Shown here: positions 57,410 to 64,000 of the stretch, one piece after another
How positions within the stretch are numbered: the stretch's first letter is position 1
Layout: each line of letters starts with the position of its first letter
NCBI GenBank assembly: GCA_020636915.1
Contig: JACJWV010000008.1
Coordinates: 124,001 to 188,000 of the forward strand
Length of the DNA: 64,000 bases
Source: Nocardioides sp.
GTDB lineage: Bacteria; Actinomycetota; Actinomycetes; Propionibacteriales; Nocardioidaceae
Direction: 5' to 3'
The notes under the pieces: model-generated
What the model saw: the letters and a program-made list of their open reading frames with translations, nothing else
What the model was told of the DNA's origin: nothing
The model's database searches: none
Made by a program: the position numbers and the translations under genes

Positions 57410-58521
57410 CCCGCCTGTCGAGCACCAGGAGCGCCTCTCCCGTGGGGTTCGGCACCTACCGGTGGAGCGGCGCACCCGACCACGTCGCGGCGCTGCGCCG
57501 GGCACTCGACCTCGGCTGCTCCCTCGTCGACACTGCGCCGAACTACGCCCCGGCCGAGGTCCGCTCGCGGCTCGGCCAGGTCCTCGCGCCGCACCGCTCC
57601 CAGGTCCGGATCGTCTCGAAGGGCGGCTACCTGCCGGGCGGCGGCTACTCCCTGGACGCTCCGTTCCTCCGGAGCCTGATCCACTCCGAGGCCCGGACCG
57701 TCGGCCGTGGCCACCTCGACGCCTTCCTCGTGCACAACCCGGAGCACCTCCTGAGGGACCACGACGAGGGCGAGGCGCTGGACCGGATCGGTGCGGCGTT
57801 CGCCGTGTGCGCCGAGCAGGTGGCCGCCGGCACCATCGGCTCGTTCGGCGTCTCGTCCAACGTCCTGGCGACCCCAGCCGTCCCCCTCGGGCAGCACACC
57901 GTCGACGACTACGCCCGCCTCGCGACCGAGCTCGGCGCCGGCCCTGCGCTTCGCTACGTGCAGTTCCCCCACAACCTCGTGGAGCGCCAGGCACTGGAGA
58001 ACGCGTTCCTCGACCGGTGTCGGGCCCTCGGCGTGACCACCGTCGGCAACCGGCCGCTCAGCCCGCGCACCCCCGACGGGCCGATGCGGATCGCGGACCC
58101 GCCCGAGGGGGTCCACCGGGCCTCCACCGAGCTCCTCGCGGAGCTCGTGGCACGGCCTGCCGGTCTGGGCTGGCTGGTGCAGCACTGGGACGAGGTCGCC
58201 AGCCCGGACGCCCTGGACTACGTCGAGGGCCTGGTGGACCGCGCGCCGCGAGACCCGGGGGCCGTCGGGTCCCGGCGCACGGCGCGCGACCTGATCGCCG
58301 CGAGACGGCGCGAGCTCCGCGAGGCGGCCAGCGCCCGCACCCGGGAGCTCGTCGGCTCCCCCGGCGTCCGCGACACCCTCGCCGGCGAGGCCGGGCAGCC
58401 GGTGACCCTCCGCGCCTGCCAGACCTACCTCCGCGACCTGGACCACGTCCTCGTCGGGTTCCGCCGGGTCGCCGACGTCGACCAGCTCGCCGCACTGTTC
58501 GGCGACTCCGGAGCGCCGTGA
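57406..58521 (+). CDS. Aldo-keto reductase
   Basis: The 371-residue protein has the AKR barrel opening ASPVGFGTYRWSGAPDHVAA. The catalytic tetrad is complete: Asp42 and Tyr47 in LVDTAPNYAPAEVRSRLGQV, Lys72 in RIVSKGGYLPGGG, and His110 in DAFLVHNPEHLLRDHDEGEA. Later are GTIGSFGVSSN and YVQFPHNLVERQALENAFLD. The last 100 residues (EAASARTRELVGSPGVRDTL) are an extension beyond the usual barrel. The GTG overlaps the HQxxH gene stop, so the two act together, perhaps reducing a carbonyl formed on the substrate (inference). Confidence 0.87.
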   Translation: MTRLSSTRSASPVGFGTYRWSGAPDHVAALRRALDLGCSLVDTAPNYAPAEVRSRLGQVLAPHRSQVRIVSKGGYLPGGGYSLDAPFLRSLIHSEARTVGRGHLDAFLVHNPEHLLRDHDEGEALDRIGAAFAVCAEQVAAGTIGSFGVSSNVLATPAVPLGQHTVDDYARLATELGAGPALRYVQFPHNLVERQALENAFLDRCRALGVTTVGNRPLSPRTPDGPMRIADPPEGVHRASTELLAELVARPAGLGWLVQHWDEVASPDALDYVEGLVDRAPRDPGAVGSRRTARDLIAARRRELREAASARTRELVGSPGVRDTLAGEAGQPVTLRACQTYLRDLDHVLVGFRRVADVDQLAALFGDSGAP

Positions 58522-58539
58522 CCTCCCGACCCGTCACCA

Positions 58540-58570
58540 CAGCAGGGGTCCTTCAGGTCACACCCTGCTG
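58540..58570 (+). terminator. Hairpin after the aldo-keto reductase gene
   Basis: CAGCAGGG at 58540-58547 pairs with CCCTGCTG at 58563-58570, 8 bp with a 15-nt loop. It lies 18 bp after the stop and 49 bp before the end of the convergent reductase gene. No T-run. Confidence 0.55.
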
Positions 58571-58619
58571 AGGATCCGCGCGCACCCGGGTCGACCACCT
58601 CTCCGGGTCACGACCCGCT

Positions 58620-59153
58620 CTACCGCAGGCGGTAGCGCACCAGGAGCGACCCGCTCGGGGTGCCGGTGCACTCGACCAGCTCGAGCGGGTGGGACACGCC
58701 GTCCTCGAAGAGGCGCCGGCCGCGCCCGACGACGCGGGGTGCCACGACCAGGCGCAGCTCGTCGACCAGACCGGCGGCGAGCAGCGCCTGCGTCAGCACG
58801 ATGCTGCCGTGGACGCCGATGTCCCCGCCGTCGCCCGCGCGCAGCTCACGGACGAAGTCCTCGACCGGGCCCTCGATGCGTTCGGCGTTGGTCCACCGGC
58901 GGGCCAGGGGCGTCGAGGACGCGACGTACTTCTGCACGGTGTTGATGAAGTCGGCGAACGGCTGGTCGTCGGACCTCGGCCAGTGGTCCGACCACTCGTC
59001 GTACATCCGCCTGCCCAGCAGGACGGTGTCCTGCGCCCCGATCACCTCGCCGAGGTTGGCCTCCATCTCGGCGTCGAAGTCGAGGACGAACAGCTCGGGA
59101 GCCTCCGCCACACCGTCGACCGACACCAGGGTGTACCCCACGACCTTGCGCAT
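58620..59153 (-). CDS. Dihydrofolate reductase-like (RibD C-terminal) protein
   Basis: The 177-residue protein has the RibD/DHFR-like fold: MRKVVGYTLVSVDGVAEAPE, VIGAQDTVLLGRRMYDEWSD, GDGGDIGVHGSIVLTQALLA (NADPH loop) and LVDELRLVVAPRVVGRGRRL. Such small stand-alone proteins are NADPH-dependent reductases of uncertain substrate, rarely true DHFRs. CGGAGG lies close to the ATG. It is divergent from the Lhr helicase gene, 93 bp apart. Confidence 0.88.
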   Translation of the reverse strand: MRKVVGYTLVSVDGVAEAPELFVLDFDAEMEANLGEVIGAQDTVLLGRRMYDEWSDHWPRSDDQPFADFINTVQKYVASSTPLARRWTNAERIEGPVEDFVRELRAGDGGDIGVHGSIVLTQALLAAGLVDELRLVVAPRVVGRGRRLFEDGVSHPLELVECTGTPSGSLLVRYRLR

Positions 59154-59246
59154 GCCTCCGCCTCTCCGCCGCCCGGGACCGGGCCGGGCGCCCATCATGA
59201 CCGGGAGCACCGACGGAACTCACCGCCGGTGGGCGTTGTCGGTGCC

Positions 59247-62200
59247 GTGAGCAAGGATGGACGGGTGCCCGACCCGCTCGAGATGTTCAGCGAGGCGACG
59301 CGCACCTGGTTCGGTGCCGCGTTCGCCGAGCCGACCCCTGCCCAGCGAGGCGCCTGGGAGGCCATCGCGGCCGGCCGGCACGCGCTGGTCGTGGCACCCA
59401 CCGGCTCCGGCAAGACGCTCAGCGCGTTCTTGTGGAGCATCGACCGGCTCCTCACCGCGCCTCGCCCGAAGGACAAGGCGCGGCGCTGCCGCGTCCTCTA
59501 CATCTCGCCGCTCAAGGCGCTCGGCGTCGACGTCGAGCGCAACCTGCGGGCCCCGCTGACCGGCATCCGCCACACCGCCGAGCGGCTCGGGACGACGGTC
59601 CCCGACATCGGGGTGGGCGTGCGGTCCGGCGACACCCCGGCGGCCGACCGGCGCCGGTTGACGTCGAGCCCGCCCGACATCTTGATCACCACCCCCGAGT
59701 CGCTCTTCCTGATGCTCACCAGCCAGGCGCGCGAGTCGCTGCGCGGGGTCGAGACCGTGATCCTCGACGAGGTGCACGCGGTGGCCGGCACCAAGCGCGG
59801 CGCCCACCTCGCGGTGAGCCTCGAGCGGCTCGACGCCCTGCTCGACCGGCCCGCCCAGCGCATCGGCCTCTCGGCGACGGTCCGCCCCCTCGAGGAGGTC
59901 GCGCGCTTCCTCGGCGGCAGCGCCCCGGTCGACATCGTCGCCCCGCCCTCGGAGAAGGAGTGGGACCTGCAGGTCGTCGTCCCGGTCGAGGACATGACCG
60001 CCCCGGAGGAGTACGACGAGGACGCCGACGAGCCCCAGCGCGCCCAGAGCATCTGGCTCCACGTCGAGGAGCGGGTCGTCGACCTCGTCGAGCAGCACCG
60101 CTCGACGATCGTGTTCGCCAACTCCCGACGACTGGCCGAACGCCTCACCGCGCGGCTCAACGAGATCGCGACGGAGCGCGCAGCAGCCGCGGAGGAGGGT
60201 GGTCTCGAGGCTCGCTCCGCTCGCACCTCGACCACCGGGGCTCCGGCCCAGGTCATGGCGCAGTCCGGTCGGAGCGAAGGCGCCGAGCAGGTGATCGCCA
60301 AGGCCCACCACGGCTCGGTCTCCAAGGAGCAGCGCGCGATCATCGAGGACGACCTCAAACGTGGGCGGCTGCCCTGCGTGGTCGCGACCAGCAGCCTCGA
60401 GCTCGGCATCGACATGGGCGCCGTCGACCTCGTCGTCCAGATCGAGAGCCCGCCGAGCGTCGCCAGCGCCCTTCAGCGGGTCGGACGCGCCGGCCACCAG
60501 GTCGGTGAGGTCTCGCGCGGCGTGCTCTTCCCCAAGCACCGCGGCGACCTGGCCCAGACCGCCGTCGCCGTCGGGCGCATGCGCACGGGCGCGATCGAGT
60601 CGATGCGCGTGCCCGCCAACCCGCTCGACGTCCTCGCCCAGCAGGTCGTCGCGGCCACCGCGCTCGACGCCTGGTCGGTCGACGACCTCTTCGACCTCGT
60701 CCGGCGCAGCGCGCCGTTCACCGGGCTCCCCCGCAGCGCCTACGACGCCACCCTGGACCTGCTCAGCGGCCGCTACCCGTCCGACGAGTTCGCCGAGCTC
60801 CGCCCCCGCATCGTGTGGGACCGGGTCACCGGGACCCTCACCGGCCGCCCGGGTGCCCAGCGCCTGGCGGTCACCAGCGGCGGCACCATCCCCGACCGTG
60901 GCCTGTTCGGCGTGTTCCTCGTCGGTGGAGAGGGGCCGGGGCGACGGGTCGGCGAGCTCGACGAGGAGATGGTCTACGAGTCGCGGGTCGGCGACATCTT
61001 CGCCCTCGGAGCCACGAGCTGGCGCATCGAGGACATCACCCACGACCGCGTCCTGGTGACCCCCGCCCCGGGCATCCCCGGCCGCCTGCCGTTCTGGAAG
61101 GGCGACGCCCTGGGCCGGCCGGCCGAGCTGGGCGCAGCGATCGGCGCGTTCACCCGCGAGCTGGGAGCGCTGCCCCGCGACCGCGCCGAGACCAGGGCCC
61201 GCGAGGGCGGCCTCGACGAGTACGCCGCCACCAATCTCGTCACCTACCTCCACGAGCAGCTGGACGCGACCAACCTGCTCCCCAGCGACCAGACCCTCGT
61301 CGTCGAGCGGTTCCGCGACGAGCTCGGCGACTGGCGCCTGGTCGTCCACTCGCCCTACGGCACGCCCGTCCACGCACCCTGGGCGCTGGCCATCAACGCC
61401 CGGCTGCGCGAGCGCTACGGCGTCGACGGGCAGGCCGTGGCCTCCGACGACGGCATCGTGGTCCGCATCCCCGACACCGACGCCGAGCCCCCGGGCGGCG
61501 ACGTCGTCGTCTTCGAGCCCGACGAGATCGAGACCATCGTCACCGACGAGGTCGGCGGGTCCGCGCTGTTCGCGAGCCGATTCCGTGAGTGCGCCGCCCG
61601 CGCCCTGCTGCTCCCCCGCCGCGACCCCGGCCGCCGCTCGCCCCTGTGGCAGCAGCGCCAGCGCTCGGCGGTGCTCCTCGAGGTCGCGTCGAAGTATCCC
61701 TCCTTCCCCATCGTGCTCGAGGCGGTGCGCGAGTGCCTCCAGGACGTCTACGACCTGCCGTCGCTGGTCGCCCTCATGCGCGGGGTGGACCGCCGCGAGG
61801 TCCAGGTCGTCGACGTGTCGACGACCCAGCCCTCGCCGTTCGCGCGCAGCCTGCTCTTCGGGTACGTCGCCCAGTTCATGTACGAGGGCGACTCCCCGAT
61901 CGCGGAGCGCCGGGCCGCCGCGCTCGCCCTCGACCAGGGCCTGCTCGCCGAGCTGCTCGGCCGCGCCGAGCTGCGCGAGCTCCTCGACCCCGACGTGCTG
62001 ACCGAGGTCGAGGCCGAGCTGCAGCGCACCGTCGAGGACCGGCGTGCCCGCGACGCGGAGGGAGTCGCCGACCTGCTGCGCCTGCTCGGCCCGCTGACGA
62101 CCGGCGAGGTCGCGGCCCGCTCGGTCGACGGTGCCGACGTCGACGCCTGGCTGGAGGCGCTCGCCTCGACGCGGCGAGCGGTGGTCGTCCGGATGGGCGG

Positions 62201-63836
62201 CGAGGAGCGCTGGGCCGGGATCGAGGACGTGGGCCGCCTGCGCGACGGTCTCGGGGTGCCGGTCCCACCGGGCACGCCCGGCGCCTTCACCGACCCGGTC
62301 GAGGACCCACTCGGCGACCTGGTCGCGCGCTACGCCCGCACCCACGGGCCCTTCACCGCCGACGACGTCGCCCTCCGCCTCGGCCTCGGTCCGGCCGTCG
62401 TCCGCCACACGCTGCAGCGGCTGGCCGCCCACGGCCGGGTCCTCGACGGCGAGTTCCGCCCGTCCGGCTCCGGCACGGAGTGGTGCGACGCCGAGGTGCT
62501 GCGCCGGCTGCGTCGGCGCTCCCTGGCCCGGCTGCGCAAGGAGATCGAGCCCGTCGAGCCGGAGTCGCTCGGCCGCTTCCTGACCGCCTGGCAGCACGTC
62601 GGCGGCCGCCACCGCGGGATCGACGGCGTGCTGACCGTCGTCGACCAGCTCGCCGGGTGCCCCGTCCCCGCCTCGGCTCTGGAGCCGCTGGTGCTCGCGG
62701 GCCGGGTGACCGACTACGAGCCGTCGTACCTCGACGAGCTCACCGCCTCCGGGGAGGTGCTGTGGGCCGGTCACGCGGCGCTGCCCGGCTCCGACGGCTG
62801 GGTCTCGCTCCACCTCGCCGACCAGGCGCCGCTCACGCTCCCCGACCGCGCGCCGTTCGAGCACTCCCCTGAATCCTTGGGAGAGCTGCACCAGGCCGTC
62901 CTCGACGCCCTGTCTCCCGGCGGCGCGTGGTTCTTCCGCCAGCTCGCCGACCAGGTCGGGGCGAAGAGCGACGCGGCCCTCTCCACCGCGCTGTGGGACC
63001 TGGTGTGGTCGGGCCGGGTCAGCAACGACACGCTCACGCCGCTGCGCGCGCTCACTCGCAGCGGCAGCGCCTCCCACCGCACCCGGCGGCCGCCGCCGCG
63101 GCTGGGCCGCCGGCCCGGCGCAGGGCCGGCGCGCACCGGGCCGCCCGAGACGGCCGGGCGCTGGGCACTGCTGCCCGCCCTCGACACCGACCCGACCCGC
63201 CGCGCGCACGCGGTCGCCGAGCGCCTGCTCGACCGGCACGGCGTGGTGACCCGGGGCGCGGTCGTGAGCGAGCGGGTCCCGGGTGGGTTCGCCGCGGTCT
63301 ACAAGGTGCTCTCGGCGTTCGAGGAGACCGGCCGCTGCCGGCGTGGCTACTTCGTCGCCGGCCTCGGTGCCGCCCAGTTCGGCACCGCCGGGGCGGTCGA
63401 CCGGTTGCGCACCTTCTCGGAGGTGCCACCCGACGCCAAGCCGTCCGCGGTCGCGCTCGCGGCGACCGACCCGGCCAACCCCTACGGCGCGGCGCTGCCC
63501 TGGCCGGTCTCGAGCGGCCAGACCACCGGCACGGGCCATCGGCCCGGTCGCAAGGCCGGCGCGATCGTCGTGCTCGTCGACGGCGTGCTGATGATGTACG
63601 TCGAGCGGGGCGGCCGCACGCTGCTCACCTGGTCCGAGGAGGTCGACCGGCTGACCCCGGCCGCAGCGGCCCTCGCGGACGCGGCCCGGCGCGGGTCGCT
63701 GGGGCGGATGACGGTCGAGAAGGCCGACGGTGAGCAGCTGCTCGGCGCGGGGTCGACCCCCCTGCGCGAGGCGCTCCAGGCAGCCGGCTTCGTGGCCACC
63801 CCGAAGGGCCTGCGGTTGAGGACCCCCGGTGCCTGA
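59247..63836 (+). CDS. lhr: ATP-dependent helicase Lhr
   Basis: The 1529-residue superfamily 2 helicase unwinds DNA and RNA:DNA in repair. Walker A ALVVAPTGSGKTLSAFLWSI (Lys56), the DEVH box VILDEVHAVAGTKRGAHLAV (Asp174), LSATVRPLEEVARFLGGSAP and SSLELGIDMGAVDLVVQIES with QRVGRAGHQVG are all present. A long C-terminal part, including a DEAD-associated domain and winged helices, follows as in mycobacterial Lhr. A 13-residue insertion (318-330) is a copy of an intergenic repeat. GTG at 59247 is used; a GTG at 59265 is possible. It overlaps the Nei glycosylase start by eight bases. Confidence 0.96.
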   Translation: MSKDGRVPDPLEMFSEATRTWFGAAFAEPTPAQRGAWEAIAAGRHALVVAPTGSGKTLSAFLWSIDRLLTAPRPKDKARRCRVLYISPLKALGVDVERNLRAPLTGIRHTAERLGTTVPDIGVGVRSGDTPAADRRRLTSSPPDILITTPESLFLMLTSQARESLRGVETVILDEVHAVAGTKRGAHLAVSLERLDALLDRPAQRIGLSATVRPLEEVARFLGGSAPVDIVAPPSEKEWDLQVVVPVEDMTAPEEYDEDADEPQRAQSIWLHVEERVVDLVEQHRSTIVFANSRRLAERLTARLNEIATERAAAAEEGGLEARSARTSTTGAPAQVMAQSGRSEGAEQVIAKAHHGSVSKEQRAIIEDDLKRGRLPCVVATSSLELGIDMGAVDLVVQIESPPSVASALQRVGRAGHQVGEVSRGVLFPKHRGDLAQTAVAVGRMRTGAIESMRVPANPLDVLAQQVVAATALDAWSVDDLFDLVRRSAPFTGLPRSAYDATLDLLSGRYPSDEFAELRPRIVWDRVTGTLTGRPGAQRLAVTSGGTIPDRGLFGVFLVGGEGPGRRVGELDEEMVYESRVGDIFALGATSWRIEDITHDRVLVTPAPGIPGRLPFWKGDALGRPAELGAAIGAFTRELGALPRDRAETRAREGGLDEYAATNLVTYLHEQLDATNLLPSDQTLVVERFRDELGDWRLVVHSPYGTPVHAPWALAINARLRERYGVDGQAVASDDGIVVRIPDTDAEPPGGDVVVFEPDEIETIVTDEVGGSALFASRFRECAARALLLPRRDPGRRSPLWQQRQRSAVLLEVASKYPSFPIVLEAVRECLQDVYDLPSLVALMRGVDRREVQVVDVSTTQPSPFARSLLFGYVAQFMYEGDSPIAERRAAALALDQGLLAELLGRAELRELLDPDVLTEVEAELQRTVEDRRARDAEGVADLLRLLGPLTTGEVAARSVDGADVDAWLEALASTRRAVVVRMGGEERWAGIEDVGRLRDGLGVPVPPGTPGAFTDPVEDPLGDLVARYARTHGPFTADDVALRLGLGPAVVRHTLQRLAAHGRVLDGEFRPSGSGTEWCDAEVLRRLRRRSLARLRKEIEPVEPESLGRFLTAWQHVGGRHRGIDGVLTVVDQLAGCPVPASALEPLVLAGRVTDYEPSYLDELTASGEVLWAGHAALPGSDGWVSLHLADQAPLTLPDRAPFEHSPESLGELHQAVLDALSPGGAWFFRQLADQVGAKSDAALSTALWDLVWSGRVSNDTLTPLRALTRSGSASHRTRRPPPRLGRRPGAGPARTGPPETAGRWALLPALDTDPTRRAHAVAERLLDRHGVVTRGAVVSERVPGGFAAVYKVLSAFEETGRCRRGYFVAGLGAAQFGTAGAVDRLRTFSEVPPDAKPSAVALAATDPANPYGAALPWPVSSGQTTGTGHRPGRKAGAIVVLVDGVLMMYVERGGRTLLTWSEEVDRLTPAAAALADAARRGSLGRMTVEKADGEQLLGAGSTPLREALQAAGFVATPKGLRLRTPGA
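60198..60236. repeat. Intergenic repeat family member inserted in frame in lhr
   Basis: The 39 bp contain GGTCTCGAGGCTCGC and CGCACCTCGACCACC, matching the recA-recX repeat (GGTTTCGAGGCTC, CGCACCTCAACCACC) but with a shorter loop. It is exactly 13 codons and encodes GGLEARSARTSTT, between helicase motifs IV and V. Confidence 0.8.
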
Positions 63837-64000
63837 GGGCGATGCGGTCTGGCGCACCGCCCAGCGGCTGGCGAAGGCGCTCGACGGGCAGACCCTGGTC
63901 CACACCGACTTCCGGGTCCCCCAGCACGCCACCGCCGACCTCTCCGGCGGCACCGTCGTCGAGACCGTGTCGCGGGGCAAGCACCTGCTCACCCGGATCG
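63829..64000 (+). CDS. Nei/Fpg-family DNA glycosylase, 5' end only
   Basis: From GTG at 63829 the frame reads PEGDAVWRTAQRLAKALDGQ and TLVHTDFRVPQHATADLSGG up to the window edge (57 codons). The N-terminal PEGD supplies the catalytic proline and glutamate of endonuclease VIII-type glycosylases, which excise oxidised pyrimidines; VSRGKHLLTRI is the conserved lysine loop. It overlaps the lhr stop by eight bases, the conserved lhr-nei2 pairing in actinobacteria, which fits joint repair. Confidence 0.93.
   Translation, partial: MPEGDAVWRTAQRLAKALDGQTLVHTDFRVPQHATADLSGGTVVETVSRGKHLLTRI

Noticed and set aside
55628..57994. Upstream extension of the thiolase frame across the small-peptide and HQxxH genes
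   Set aside because: The extension is antisense to genes with ribosome binding sites, and the thiolase fold starts exactly at the ATG at 55627.
59220..63992. A 1590-codon open frame antisense to the helicase gene
   Set aside because: It is a product of extreme third-position GC in lhr. The antisense protein has no recognisable domain and is rich in Arg, Gly, Val and Gln, while the plus strand encodes all helicase motifs.

Overview
The window looks like chromosomal DNA of a high-GC actinobacterium, most likely in or near Nocardioidaceae (Nocardioides-like). That is inferred from very strong GC bias at third codon positions, dense 4-nt ATGA/GTGA gene overlaps, many GTG starts, a recA-recX pair under a CGAAC-N4-GTTCG SOS box, DUF3046, an Lhr helicase followed by an Nei-type glycosylase, and an APS-reductase type cysH next to an actinobacterial sulfite reductase. 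No rRNA, tRNA, CRISPR array, intact insertion sequence or prophage was seen.

Layout. 1-5.7 kb: stress/energy block with a universal stress protein, pyruvate phosphate dikinase, a membrane protein, a CBS-pair protein, a tandem USP-like protein and a STAS protein; two DevR/OsdR-like boxes suggest shared control. 6-14.7 kb: membrane sensor kinase, K+ channel with RCK domain, YihY/BrkB protein, AidB-type acyl-CoA dehydrogenase, dicarboxylate symporter, phosphotransferase. 14.7-19.9 kb: glyA, and divergent from it a sulfite-reduction operon behind a short leader peptide. 20.2-24.9 kb: D-Ala-D-Ala dipeptidase, alanine racemase, D-Ala-D-Ala ligase and a NarL-type two-component system. 24.9-31 kb: HipA-like kinase with DUF3037 partner, secreted protein, PPK2, GNAT, phosphoribosyltransferase, recX, recA. 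31-37.8 kb: a seven-gene operon (two glycosyltransferases, methyltransferase, cytochrome b561/molybdopterin oxidoreductase, membrane protein, response regulator, kinase) and a divergent polytopic membrane protein. 37.9-42.4 kb: DinB-methyltransferase fusion, DUF3046, MFS transporter, MTA phosphorylase, sugar epimerase. 43-49.6 kb: ABC exporter operon, RidA, EamA, UbiA, MmcQ/YjbR and YciI proteins. 49.7-52.9 kb: a disturbed zone with a glycosyltransferase relic, an L,D-transpeptidase, a DedA gene with an acetyltransferase-like head, and a regulator overlapping it antisense. 52.9-58.5 kb: carotenoid oxygenase and thiolase, then a small-peptide / HQxxH protein / aldo-keto reductase cassette. 58.6-64 kb: RibD-like reductase, Lhr helicase and the start of an Nei glycosylase.

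The most interesting candidate for an undescribed system is the cassette at 55.9-58.5 kb. A 74-residue protein is separated by a long perfect palindrome from a 389-residue protein with an HQCGH motif, placed as in HExxH-type peptide-modifying enzymes, and that gene overlaps an aldo-keto reductase with an intact catalytic tetrad. The gene order is that of a small peptide-modification operon; the interpretation is inference.

Two patterns run through the whole window. At least a dozen genes have a TANNNT hexamer exactly 6-7 nt before the ATG/GTG, the signature of leaderless transcription; at 10364-10380 two such hexamers overlap on opposite strands and serve divergent genes. Many spacers carry their own short motif, repeated directly and inverted, with a different sequence at each locus. 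One of these families also sits in frame inside the helicase gene.
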